A model generated the notes under the pieces. That model worked only from the letters and a program-made list of their open reading frames with translations, was not told where the DNA came from and did not search any database. This document shows, in pieces, positions 1 to 8,118 of a stretch of 21,133 nt of DNA (position 1 is the first letter of the stretch; each line of letters opens with the position of its first letter). Origin of the DNA: Hypsibius dujardini (lineage: Eukaryota; Tardigrada; Eutardigrada; Parachela; Hypsibiidae); NCBI GenBank assembly GCA_001579985.1, contig LRSR01007325.1, positions 1 through 21,133 on the forward strand. Reading direction: 5' to 3'. The translations under genes and the position numbers were made by a program.

Positions 1-463
1 AGCATGATCGGGCTCTTAACGAGAACAGCGGTGCTATACTGCTGCGATTGGGCGTTATACGACGACCTTCGATCTCGCAGAACCCTTGAAACCGTCGGTC
101 ATGTCGAAACTAAAGTTCGGAATTCCTCGCAGATCCCTCAAAACATATATACACACACAGGTAAGAAGGTGCGGATCCTGTGCTCTCAAAGAGAATGAGA
201 AACAGATGCTCTTTAGAAAGTCGGTAAAGCTTTACACAGTACACACCACTAACCTTAAAATGAACAGTAGAATCGATGAGGCAACGATGTTCCACTGCGC
301 AAACCGTCACACCGGCGATCACAGCGGCAATGCCTGTTCCAGCGTCTGTGTTTACATGCAGAAACTATTAATTAAAGCAATCTACAAAACTGTGTCTGAA
401 GATCATGCTATTTGCTCCGTTACTGTACTCGTACTATATAATCTACGAGGCGTCCGGCCTATT
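1..463. other. No supported gene
   Basis: Short open frames exist on both strands (for example 4-198 and 86-511 on plus), but they overlap one another, match nothing I recognise and carry no convincing splice or promoter context. I see no repeat in this stretch apart from a short CA run near 147-160. Confidence 0.5.
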
Positions 464-860
464 CTTGCAAGGGATCAATTACCAGTGCCAGTTTCGGATC
501 GCTGCTGGTAGTTTGGTGTACCGGCAAATGGAATATTTCTCCTGCTCCGATCAGAGCTCCGATCAAATTCTTATGTTTGCTAAAATCAGTGCATTATGAG
601 AGGTATTTGTGTAGGAATTTTCAGGACGATTGGATTGACAAACTCATTTCGGACACCCTGCGGTAAACCGCCAAATCAATTAATCAATTGATTAAGCCGT
701 ATGTTAAACGGTGAAACCTATGTCCCATTGTAGATCTTTCCCAATTGTTCCCTGTTGAACAGAACCTTGTCCCCGTAAAGCATCACTTTCAAAACTTAGA
801 TTTTTAGGAAAAAAATTTCAAGTGATCCGAGACTGACACTGGCAATTGATCCCTTGTAAG
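464..860. mobile_element. Non-autonomous element with 37-bp inverted ends
   Basis: Positions 464-500 (beginning CTTGCAAGGGATCAATT) and 824-860 are reverse complements over 37 bases with about four mismatches. The shared core reads CAAGGGATCAATT, then CCAGTG, then TCGGATC. The ~320-bp interior has no long open frame. This fits a MITE or foldback element. I could not find a convincing target-site duplication, so the exact ends and superfamily are open. Confidence 0.6.
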
Positions 861-970
861 CCGCACATTTTTCTGACTTGAAAAGCCTGGTCAGTAGCCA
901 TTCCCATTAAGGGGAAATTGGAGTTTACGTGCAAATAATTTTTTCTTCACTTGTGCCTTGAAGAACTCAA

Positions 971-1133
971 TTTGAAATCAATTGGTATTAACCAAATATT
1001 ATTTTGGACTCAGGAGGCGGAGTTATGGTCACATCTTGGAATGCAACGGGCACCATCCCAATTCTTTCTAAAACTACCCATAGCTCCGTCCCGTGATCTC
1101 CGAATATTATTTGAATACTGCCAGTCGATTGAA
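971..1133. mobile_element. GGCGGAGCT foldback element, copy A
   Basis: An imperfect palindrome. The left arm runs ATCAATTGGTATTAACC, ATATTATTTTGG, CAGGAGGCGGAGTTATGG. The right arm reads CATAGCTCCGTCCCGTGATCTC, then ATTATTTGAATACTGCC and GATTGAAAT, which is its reverse complement with mismatches. Three more copies occur in this window (4691-4871, 10988-11240, 14425-14685). This is the most diverged copy, with GGAGGCGGAGTT in place of GGGGGCGGAGCT, and its outer arms are not clearly visible. Confidence 0.6.
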
Positions 1134-1437
1134 ATTTTGGAGAGAAAAAATATTTTAGTATATAGTATAGATGAATGAAGCCCCGCTTTTTCACCATTGT
1201 AACTAACTGTAATTGTTTTAAGAAAATTGGTGATTTCAAAAAAGCCCGGCTCCTCGTCATCGCACCCTTTCAGCGCAGGGACCGCTAAGTACAAAAAATT
1301 CACAGATCGGTAGGTCAGGAGGCCGTGCCCCACCCCGCAAGGCAATGTCGCGAACGGTGAGAAACTCCCACAAAATGCTCGGATTTTGCCGTGAAACGGC
1401 TGAAAAGTTAATAAACAATCAACTAATCAGTTGATCG
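1134..1437. other. No supported gene
   Basis: Minus-strand open frames of about 90-110 codons run across 988-1345, but they overlap the foldback copy and are not recognisable. A small palindromic patch CAACTAATCAGTTG lies near 1418-1431. A comparable TAATCAATTGATTA lies near 681-694 inside the preceding element. Confidence 0.4.
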
Positions 1438-1707
1438 CTATCTAATCGAACCTGTGGTGATGTAAGGTTTAACCTGTAAACGATTAACTTCGATTTTGTA
1501 GAATGGAATGAATACACATTTTCCCCTCAAATATATCGCTTGTCGCATTAAGCTGCTTGGCATCAGACGGAACAATCCGTTTGCCACGGGATCGAATAAA
1601 AAGACTCCAGCGCTGGTGTTGAACGAGTGTCCGACTATATTTCGCACTAACATGGGCGTGTCGATTGCTCCGGAAGATTTGTTGTCTTTCAACAACGAGC
1701 GCAGTAC
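1438..1707 (-). CDS. Unidentified coding-like segment, possible exon
   Basis: An open minus-strand frame of about 89 codons starts right after a possible splice acceptor (ATATATAAG, intron end at 1708) and ends in a stop at 1438. The translation has a balanced composition that looks protein-like, including the stretches GAIDTPMLVRNIVGHSFNTS and GVFLFDPVANGLFRLMPSSL. I recognise no family. It lies downstream, in the same orientation, of the open frame at 1876-2139, from which it is separated by AT-rich duplicated DNA that could be an intron. A simple join of the two frames did not work: the available GT after 1876 puts the exons in different frames. It may be part of a gene with other exons, or a decayed gene. 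Confidence 0.25.
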   Translation of the reverse strand, partial: VLRSLLKDNKSSGAIDTPMLVRNIVGHSFNTSAGVFLFDPVANGLFRLMPSSLMRQAIYLRGKCVFIPFYKIEVNRLQVKPYITTGSIR

Positions 1708-1733
1708 CTTATATATAATAATATAAAAGTAAA

Positions 1734-1872
1734 CATAATATATCTATAATACACACAATATATAACTAATAATAATTAATGTACATTGTAAATTTAAACA
1801 GTGGCATAATATATCTATAATATATGCAATGTACAAATAATAATAAATAATATACATTGTGAATTTAAACAG
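1734..1872. repeat. AT-rich tandem duplication, two ~70-bp units
   Basis: Two adjacent copies begin with ATAATATATCTATAATA and end with TACATTGT(A/G)AATTTAAACAG: about 1734-1801 and 1805-1872. They lie between the two coding-like minus-strand segments and could be intronic. Confidence 0.7.
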
Positions 1873-1875
1873 GCA

Positions 1876-2139
1876 TCACATGCTTGCCTCTCCGAGGATC
1901 TTCAGAGAAGCGTAATTTGAGAGAATCGTGGGAGACAGCTGAAAAAGAGGCGTTGCATCTAGCGTTACTGCAAATAGCATGAAATGGGGGACGACTTCCG
2001 GAGAGGTCATTATGTCATCCTTGGCATAGGAGTATTCGTAGTCATGTTTCGCTCTCCGTGTGATCTCTTGTAACACGTCCTGTCGTGCCTTAATGGCCTT
2101 GCTCGTTATTGCAGTTGGCGCGGGTGAGGCAACAAACAA
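1876..2139 (-). CDS. Unidentified coding-like segment, possible exon
   Basis: An open minus-strand frame of 87 codons. The most protein-like part runs from about residue 15 (KAIKARQDVLQEITRRAKHD) through YEYSYAKDDIMTSPEVVPHF to LSPTILSNYASLKILGEASM. It has no signal peptide, membrane span or motif that I know. It could be an upstream exon of the same gene as 1438-1707, or an old gene fragment. No clear promoter or AATAAA signal supports it alone. Confidence 0.25.
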   Translation of the reverse strand: MFVASPAPTAITSKAIKARQDVLQEITRRAKHDYEYSYAKDDIMTSPEVVPHFMLFAVTLDATPLFQLSPTILSNYASLKILGEASM

Positions 2140-2213
2140 AGATTAATATGCGAAAAATAATAAATATTTTGAAATCCAAGATGCCTTGGACATCAGACCC
2201 CCACTCTCCTATA

Positions 2214-2440
2214 AGTTTCGAAATGATCAGAAACATAAGGCCGAATTTTCAATTCAGTTGTGGGGAAAAATACGTTTTGTCCCGTTGCCCTTTCAAAATT
2301 GTCAGGGACACAAGGCCGAATTTTGGTTTCAATCTTGAAAAAATTCATTTTGCCCCTTTTTTGTCCACCCTCTTGCCTTATTGTGAGGCGTCCTTGTTCC
2401 AACTTGTAAGGACCCTAAAGTTAAATGAGCCCCTGAGACT
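2214..2440. repeat. Dispersed repeat with a tandem ~78-bp unit
   Basis: Two tandem units, about 2214-2290 and 2291-2367, share the pattern AGTTTC-AAATTGATCAGG-ACA-AAGGCCGAATTTT followed by TTTTG(T/C)CCC. They are followed by a tail containing CCTTGTTCC, AAGGACCCTAAA and GAGCCCC. The unit plus tail recurs once at 4312-4446. It has no visible inverted ends and no coding capacity. This looks like a remnant of an interspersed repeat of unknown class. Confidence 0.6.
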
Positions 2441-2562
2441 ACTACAGTACACTGTGTATTCTGGAACGGTACAATAACAACTCGATCGTTCTGACAACCT
2501 TTGCGAAGGAGAATTGAGAAGGTGGTTTACTTGTTTTGGTAGATCATTTTTATGCCGTATTG

Positions 2563-2908
2563 TTTTATATTAGGGACGTCTAAGCAGTCGGCGTAAGCGT
2601 AAACTTAGGGACACAGACCAATAGGAATGAGGCGGGGGTGTGGCCTCTCTTACAGTTAATTTCTTACGCTACTGTCTGACTTAAGGGGCAATGGGCCTTA
2701 AGTTTCGCCGTAAGAAAGGAGTAAGAAAATTTTAGTGGAATTCACCCTGCCAAATTTTGTTTCCTTAAAATTTTCTGCTTTTACGCTTTACGCCCAGATC
2801 CTTACGCCGAGTGCTTAAACATCCAGTCGTAAGCGTAAACTTAGCGGGTCTTACGCCTAAGTTTACGTTACGCTTACGCCGGTTTGCTTAAACGTCTCTA
2901 TTTTGTAT
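2563..2908. mobile_element. hAT-like MITE with near-perfect 8-bp duplication
   Basis: The element spans 2571-2900. The left end is TAGGGACGTCTAAGCA. The right end, read on the opposite strand, is TAGAGACGTTTAAGCA, and both arms continue into CGGCGTAAGCGTAA. Flanking bases are TTTTATAT (2563-2570) and TTTTGTAT (2901-2908), identical at seven of eight positions. An 8-bp duplication plus TAGGG-type ends points to the hAT superfamily. The interior is filled with GTAAGCGTAAACTTA and its complement, direct and inverted (for example near 2592, 2827 and 2860), so the DNA or RNA can fold into several hairpins. There is no transposase. Confidence 0.75.
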
Positions 2909-3454
2909 TCTGACCTTCCACCCACATATTATGGTCTAAAACGGTGAAAGAGGAGGTCCAATGTTCACGAATATCTCGTGAGCTATGAATAAACAGATAA
3001 ATCTGTCCGTGATGCCTATATGCCGTTTGTAAACAACTCTAATCAATTCTTACTCAGGCAAATGCGATCTTGGTTAACGGAATTGTGATAAAAATTACTG
3101 CGATCGAGAATGCTTAGAGGGTAAGGGAAACATCACATGATCACTTGGTATAACCAGATATACAGATTTATCAATCTCTCAAACAAATACCACTACTGAG
3201 CATTCAAATTCAGCAACCTCTCGCAGGGTACCGTCCCACTGTATGCGTGAGACCCTCAGTTTGCTACCAAACATAAGTGACGCTACAGTACAAAACGTTC
3301 CGTGTATCGTTGCGAACATCGTATACTGACCATCACTTGACCGTAAGTCAATTGTTCTTGTATTATGTTTTGTAAATTTCAGGGTACGTACCATTTCATT
3401 ATAATAATCCCTCACTTCACCCCCTTTCTCTATCGTGTTTTATGGTTTGTTTAG
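2909..3454. other. No supported gene
   Basis: One minus-strand open frame (3179-3415, 78 codons) is the longest in this stretch. It has no signal peptide and no recognisable domain, and I do not accept it as a gene. No repeat structure was noticed. Confidence 0.4.
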
Positions 3455-3655
3455 ACTATAAGAGTACTCAATCAAACTAAATTAAGTAACTTAAAATAAT
3501 TAACTAAAAAACTAAATTAAGTTATTATTAAATTAATTAAATTAATTGTTGTTAAATTTAATTTCTGAATATTTTATTGATTGTTATTGATTAGTTTGTT
3601 AAGTACTTATTATTGTTAAGCTATTAATTAAATACTATTAAGAATACTGATACTG
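3455..3655. repeat. AT-rich low-complexity stretch
   Basis: About 200 bases of nearly pure A/T with many TTAATTAA and AAATTAAGT variants (for example 3530-3556). It lies 120-320 bases upstream of the cysteine-rich gene at 3779 and could belong to its promoter region. No single TATA box stands out. Confidence 0.6.
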
Positions 3656-3778
3656 TAGTGATAGTGTAATAACAGTGAACACAGATCGACACCAAAGTGA
3701 CCTCCTCGATTTCAGTTAAGTCACCGGAAATCACCGAATTGGAGAACGTGTCGACTTGGAAACTTATATTATCACGAA

Positions 3779-4045
3779 ATGAATACCAGGACTAGCACAG
3801 CAATCTGTCTCGTCTTCCTGATGGCCGTGGCGCAGGTGCACAGCGGCCTGATCGGCATCCTCGCGTACGGCGCCTGCCAGACAGGCTGCAACGCCGGCTG
3901 GGTGGCTTGCTGTAGCGCCGCCGGAGTGACCGCCGGAACGGTGACCGCGGGACTGGGCGTTCCGGCTGCCGTCATGGCATGCAGTGCTCTCCAGGGGACC
4001 TGCATGGCGGCCTGCGCTGCACTCGCCCTGGCTCCCACTCCGTAA
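3779..4045 (+). CDS. Small secreted cysteine-rich protein (88 aa)
   Basis: A single-exon gene with a clear signal peptide: residues 1-22, polar start, hydrophobic AICLVFLMAVA core, cleavage predicted after VHS. The mature chain of about 66 residues is rich in Ala, Gly and Val and has seven cysteines: C33, C37, C44, C45, C68, C75 and C79. They form C-x3-C-x6-CC-x22-C-x6-C-x3-C, that is GACQTGC and WVACC near the start and ACSALQGTCMAAC near the end. From memory, similar CQxGC...CMAAC proteins occur in scattered animals, fungi and protists without an assigned function, but I could not check this. The middle (GVTAGTVTAGLGVPAAV) is hydrophobic enough to touch or cross a membrane. The GC-rich coding sequence contrasts sharply with its AT-rich flanks, and I found no close polyadenylation signal. 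Confidence 0.85.
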   Translation: MNTRTSTAICLVFLMAVAQVHSGLIGILAYGACQTGCNAGWVACCSAAGVTAGTVTAGLGVPAAVMACSALQGTCMAACAALALAPTP

Positions 4046-4311
4046 CATGACTCTACTGGCATATACCATCACCATTTTGGTCAGCGCTATCAAGACGTAC
4101 TAGTACAGTATAAGCTACTTTTATCGGACTGTGTGTCCCATCAGGGACTCGTTTCAAAAATTTAAATTTTTTCATCAAACGTGGACCATCGTTGATTGTT
4201 TTATACCTCCCATCTGGAGTTATAATATGTATACGTATATTAAACCCTAACAATAACTGAATTTTTCGAAAATGCTTTGAAATCCTAGGGGAAGTCACAC
4301 ACACATCCACC

Positions 4312-4446
4312 AGTTTCAAATTGATCAGGAACAAAGAGTCAAATTTCGAGTTTAATTTTGGAAAAAAAAGCATTTTGCCCCTTTGCCCATCCCCTCTACT
4401 ATGAGGGGTCCTGGTTCCCACTTCTAAGAACCCTAAACGAGCCCCA
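4312..4446. repeat. Second copy of the dispersed ~78-bp-unit repeat
   Basis: AGTTTCAAATTGATCAGGAA at 4312, then AAATTTCGAGTTTAATTTTGG, CATTTTGCCCCTTTGCCC, GGGGTCCTGGTTCC and AACCCTAAACGAGCCCC, in the same order as 2291-2440. Only one unit is present here. Confidence 0.6.
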
Positions 4447-4690
4447 TTTTCCCGCGACCCTTTTCCGTAGATGAGAAACCTCAAGACTTTTGAGGAATAA
4501 GGAGGAGTAGAGACTTTTGAGGAGTAGTTTTGTACGTGTACAAAAACTCTGGCCGATTTCCCGTTACTCCTTTTTCACTTACATTTCCAGTCACAAGCTT
4601 TGCTGGATAGCGAGACTTTGTCTATAAACTTTGTCCCCAGACTTTTTCTATAGATTTAAACACAATTTTCGTAATGCTATCCCATAAAAA

Positions 4691-4871
4691 GTAAATTTGG
4701 AGTCGATGGGCATTAGCCAAATATTTTTCGAGACGCAGGGGGCGGAGCTATGAGCCGATCCTGGAGAAAAACGCTCGCGTTGCCGGTCCTCTTCCAGAAA
4801 TACTCCTAGCTCCGCCCCTAATACAAAACAAATATTCCGCTAATACCAATCAATGCCAGAATAAATTTGGG
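4691..4871. mobile_element. GGCGGAGCT foldback element, copy B
   Basis: The left arm reads TAAATTTGG, GATGGGCATTAGCCAAATATT, CAGGGGGCGGAGCTATGAG. The right arm, read on the other strand, gives CAAATTTATTCTGGCATTGA, GGTATTAGCGGAATATT, TAGGGGCGGAGCTAGGA. The two arms flank a ~50-bp loop. Same family as 971-1133, 10988-11240 and 14425-14685. Confidence 0.7.
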
Positions 4872-5155
4872 ATGATAAATGTCACAAAGGTGTATTCTAA
4901 TTTGTAAGAGCTAAGTGCCACTATCCTTTTAATGCTAGTGGCGGGAATTAGAAACGGTAGGGGTGGCAAGAAAGAGACTGACGCCTCGGCATACATGAAT
5001 CACATAAGTTCACCGTTCATCTTTTGGAACGAGTAAAAGCGAAACCTTAATTTACTCACATATTCTTAAAGCGACATGCAAGTTGTATTAATTCCATTGA
5101 CTTAGTCAGAAACCAGCAGGACGAATGTATGTACGCTCGCACTCTATTGAGACAT
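4872..5155. other. No supported gene
   Basis: Nothing coding was recognised. This is the far 3' flank of the minus-strand gene that ends at 5317. Confidence 0.4.
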
Positions 5156-5161
5156 TTTATT
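5156..5161 (-). terminator. Possible polyadenylation signal
   Basis: AATAAA on the minus strand, about 155 bases past the stop codon of the peptide gene at 5317-5997. Position and orientation fit, but no transcript end is known. Confidence 0.4.
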
Positions 5162-5316
5162 GCACCCGTTTGTGCATAAAATTGAAGATCGCGAGCAAAT
5201 CATCAGACAGATGTTAGGCAAGCAGTTTTTGCGGAATATTGTCTGCTGCCGCGAATACTCTGTATGATAAAGTTGGTTTGCTTTGACACAGCCGGTTGAT
5301 GCGTAGTTCTTCATGT

Positions 5317-5997
5317 TCAATAAATATAATATTCACCGCCGCCGTAGTAATTATCTCCGTAGATTCCGTAGAGGTTGGGATAGTACCCACCGGTGTAGTA
5401 GCCGTCGTAGTAGTTGGGCCGTCGGTGGTGGTGTCTCCAGTGACGGCGTCTCCAGTGACGGTGATGGTGATGGTGGTGATGATCCCAGTCCGCGTTGACT
5501 TGCACTATCACATAAACGGGAAATTCCATATACAGTATGTCATATACATGCACATAATACCGGTACATGCATATACTTACCTAAACTAAACAAATTAGAC
5601 TTAAACTAATTAAAACTTATAGTCATCGATTTCGTGGCTTCTGTATTGACTAAAAATATGAACTAAAAGTTTTAGTTACTAGAAACTTATCTGGGAAAAA
5701 AACTAAAATTGTTCAGTAATGTCGACTAAAAGTAGAATAATGATTTTCGTTACTAAAGTATTACTAAAAGAAGCTAGAACAAAAATTTTCAATGACTAAT
5801 TTTTACTTGACTAAAAATCTAACTGCATGTAGTTGACTGATGCTAGTTTTATGCCATTCCTATAGAAGTCTTTTAATTAACTATACCAGTGTCTTCAATC
5901 AAGGGACTCCTCATCTCCGCTTACCTGCAGTTTCGGCGAGTAGAAAGGTGAGAAAGAGCGTCATTGCGAGGCACCACCCAAACGACAGAAAATTCAT
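5317..5997 (-). CDS. Secreted His/Arg/Tyr-rich peptide, paralog 1 (86 aa)
   Basis: Two coding exons. Exon 1 (5997-5925, 73 nt) encodes a hydrophobic signal sequence starting MNFLSFGWCLAMTLFLTFLL. Exon 2 is 5504-5317. The 420-nt intron starts GTAAG, ends GATAG and is phase 1. Predicted cleavage is after VNA (residue 29), leaving 57 residues. These begin DWD, then seven His in a row, then an Arg/His/Trp block (RHWRRRHWRHHHRR), then a Tyr/Gly-rich tail with PNYYDGYYTGGYYPN and NYYGGGEYYIY. There are no cysteines in the mature part. The structure matches the two paralogs at 6742-7070 and 9326-9653, which is why I prefer it to the unspliced frame starting at 5568. The first exon is more diverged than in the other two. 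The His block could bind metal ions and the cationic block nucleic acid or membranes; this is inference only. Confidence 0.8.
5581..5835. repeat. ACTAAAA-rich repeat within the intron of paralog 1
   Basis: The motif (G)ACTAAAA and close variants occurs roughly ten times (for example near 5648, 5661, 5700, 5729, 5752, 5764 and 5811), with TTAGT complements between. This explains why the intron is 420 nt while those of the paralogs are 131 and 97 nt. It may be a decayed transposon with many subterminal motifs. I could not define ends. Confidence 0.5.
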
Positions 5998-6392
5998 GGT
6001 TTCGTTCCGTCAAATTTTTTTTACCGGGAAATGTATCAAAAAAGGTGTGCCGGACAAAAGGTCGGACCTGAGCAATATATCGCGGTACGTTATTGAGAAA
6101 ATGAAATGCATCGACTGTGTTCGGTGTACGTGTGGAGCGAGAGCGTAACACATTTCGTCAAGGGGAGGAAAAAAAACAATAATATTTTCGGCAGCGTGAC
6201 ATTGATTCCGGTTTCCGAATGGTCCGTCTTTATTAATTCATAAACAAACCCATAACAGATCTGCGTATATCCCATGTACATCCGGGCATTAAATGCATCG
6301 CTCGATGTATTAATAAAAAAATTTGAGTACTTCCGGGTGCAAATAAGTCATTCGCACTGTTAATTACCGGAACTATAAAATGTTATCCATAT
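5998..6392. other. Spacer between peptide paralogs 1 and 2
   Basis: Contains the upstream region of paralog 1. The nearest TATA-like site on the minus strand is a weak TATATT at 6074-6079, about 80 bases from its ATG. The overlapping open frames on both strands look like chance. TTTATT near 6227, on the minus strand AATAAA, is a second possible 3' end signal for paralog 2. Confidence 0.4.
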
Positions 6393-6398
6393 TTATTG
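6393..6398 (-). terminator. Possible polyadenylation signal
   Basis: AATAAA on the minus strand, about 345 bases past the stop of the gene at 6742-7070. Candidate only. The stretch 6400-6740 holds nothing else except a short TATA-type simple repeat near 6515-6545. Confidence 0.3.
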
Positions 6399-6741
6399 AC
6401 TCAAAATGTACTTGTACTTGTACTCTGTAGAACAACGAAGGTCAGAGCAGCACCCGCGATTTTCCCGGAGAACAATTTGTTCCCATTTTTAATGAAGGTT
6501 TTAAACCGCTCACAGATATATAATATATATACATATATATAACAGAAATAAAAAAGTATGTAACGGAATCATCATTTATAATTATAATGGAAGGAAACTT
6601 TCTGCAGGTAGGAAAATTTAAAAATTGGTCGTCATCATCCTTTGTCGTATATCAGTCAACGAAAAAACCCATCCCAGCTTCCCATATGCTTGCGATGGTT
6701 TGCGGAATAGAGGTGCTTGTAGAATGTAGAGGATTGTTCTT

Positions 6742-7070
6742 TCATTGGAAATAGTTGTAGTACCAGCCGTTGCGGTAGTGGTCATATCCGTGGCGATGAT
6801 GGCGATATCGTCGGTGATGGTGGTGTCGCTCCCATCTACGATCTCTCCTGTCCGCACTCACTCCAACTAAGAAAACAGAAAAGAGTAATTTAGACAAAAT
6901 GAAAACAGACAAACGGTCAGAATTTGAAGGCAAATATAAGTCATCTAGAATAACAAAAAAGGAACACTGAACATTAGAGGGTGCTCTGGACGGGTACCTT
7001 GGTCTTGTTGAGGCATAATCACAGCCAGCAAGGCCAGCATCACCATAACAAAAAATGCGCTAAATTTCAT
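6742..7070 (-). CDS. Secreted His/Arg/Tyr-rich peptide, paralog 2 (65 aa)
   Basis: Exon 1 (7070-6998, 73 nt) encodes MKFSAFFVMVMLALLAVIMP then QQDQ. Exon 2 is 6866-6742. The 131-nt intron starts GTACC, ends CTTAG and is phase 1. Predicted cleavage is after VSA (residue 29), giving a 36-residue mature peptide: DRRDRRWER, a His/Arg stretch (HHHHRRYRHHRH), then GYDHYRNGWYYNYFQ. About half of its residues are Arg or His. The signal peptide is almost the same as in paralog 3 (MK-SA-F-MVM-A-LAVIMP), and GYDHYRNGWYY matches GYDYHRNGYYY there. A TATA box lies about 112 bases upstream. The unspliced frame that starts at 6933 would also carry a hydrophobic start, but the shared exon structure makes the spliced form more likely. 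Confidence 0.82.
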
Positions 7071-7181
7071 GATCACCAAAATAATAATTTCGACCCAATA
7101 CGATCACAGTTTAATTATGCAAAAGCAAATGTGCACAATTTCTGAAATGCTTATTTTTCAATCTGGTGTTCGCGGTTTTCT

Positions 7182-7187
7182 TTTATA
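7182..7187 (-). promoter_or_regulatory. TATA box of peptide paralog 2
   Basis: TATAAA on the minus strand within GCATATAAAAG, about 112 bases before the ATG at 7070. Paralog 3 has the same arrangement at 125 bases. Confidence 0.6.
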
Positions 7188-8118
7188 TGCTCGGCTTCAT
7201 TGACCAAGTTTCCGTTTTGTCCTGAGGTCAGGAGAGTTAGCGAGAACAACAACAAAAAAGACAGAGAAGAACGATTGCAAGATGTGTGGCGTCATACAAC
7301 GGCACAATGAACCGCGCAAACCGGAAACTACCGGTAAACGTCCGGTATGTTAGCGTATGACTCAAACGGCGGTTTTCACAATTAGTTCGAGATAAAACAG
7401 TTACACAGTACGCTAGTCCGGTCGTTGTCGTCCAAATAAAACACACCAACAAACCCCTGATTATATTAGCATAATAAATATGTCTGTTTATCTGCTCTTT
7501 TGACGTATGGTTCGTGCGTTGTCACAGTTCTAATTCGAGTACATGTACGTGCAATAACTGGTACCGGTAAACGACAACAGAATTTGTAAACTTTACAGCA
7601 AGTTAAGTATATGCCTCACAACCCTTTTTTAATCAGAAACATTTCGTCAAATACTTCCTGTTACTTGATGTTTGGTAATTTTAGAAGCCGCTGCACTAAG
7701 CACATATTGAAAAGGATATTACTGACTGAATATTTTATTCTTAAGATTTGTCGTGTATTTTGAGATGGTTTGTTTAGTAAATAACCCGATGGTTGATTTA
7801 TAAATTGTTCACATAGTCCGGGAAGACTGCCTTGTTCGTATAGTCCTAACTATAGTAATATAAAAGTTATCCGAATTAGTTGTACAGTAAATATATATAC
7901 TACAGTCGAAACAGAAATAGTTATTGACAGGCGTGTTTTGAGCTTGCGCACTAATAGAAACTGATGGTGCGCCATCGAACCGAAAGTCATTTACACGGCT
8001 AACTTTTGGGGTCTTGTGTAAGCCGGGCGGCCCACCATGAGGACATTCACGTTACAGGACAATAACAAAACAAGGCATTGAGTGCTCAATCGGATTGATT
8101 GTTTTGCATCCCTCAATC
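7188..8118. other. No supported gene
   Basis: About 930 bases with no convincing coding segment or repeat. I searched it for a further peptide paralog (MK-SA signal exon or Tyr/His-rich exon) and saw none. A good ATG context (CCCACCATGA near 8033) opens only a 14-codon frame. Confidence 0.45.

Noticed and set aside
86-511. Plus-strand 141-codon open frame
   Set aside because: The longest frame in the first kilobase, but it runs into the inverted end of the element at 464 and has no recognisable domain or signal peptide.
3179-3415. Minus-strand 78-codon open frame
   Set aside because: Composition is plausible, but there is no signal peptide, motif, promoter or splice support.
3764-4093. Minus-strand open frames of 96-109 codons
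   Set aside because: They are antisense shadows of the cysteine-rich gene at 3779-4045, which has the better signal peptide and cysteine pattern.
5296-5589. Plus-strand Val-rich open frame
   Set aside because: It is the antisense of the His/Tyr codons of peptide paralog 1.
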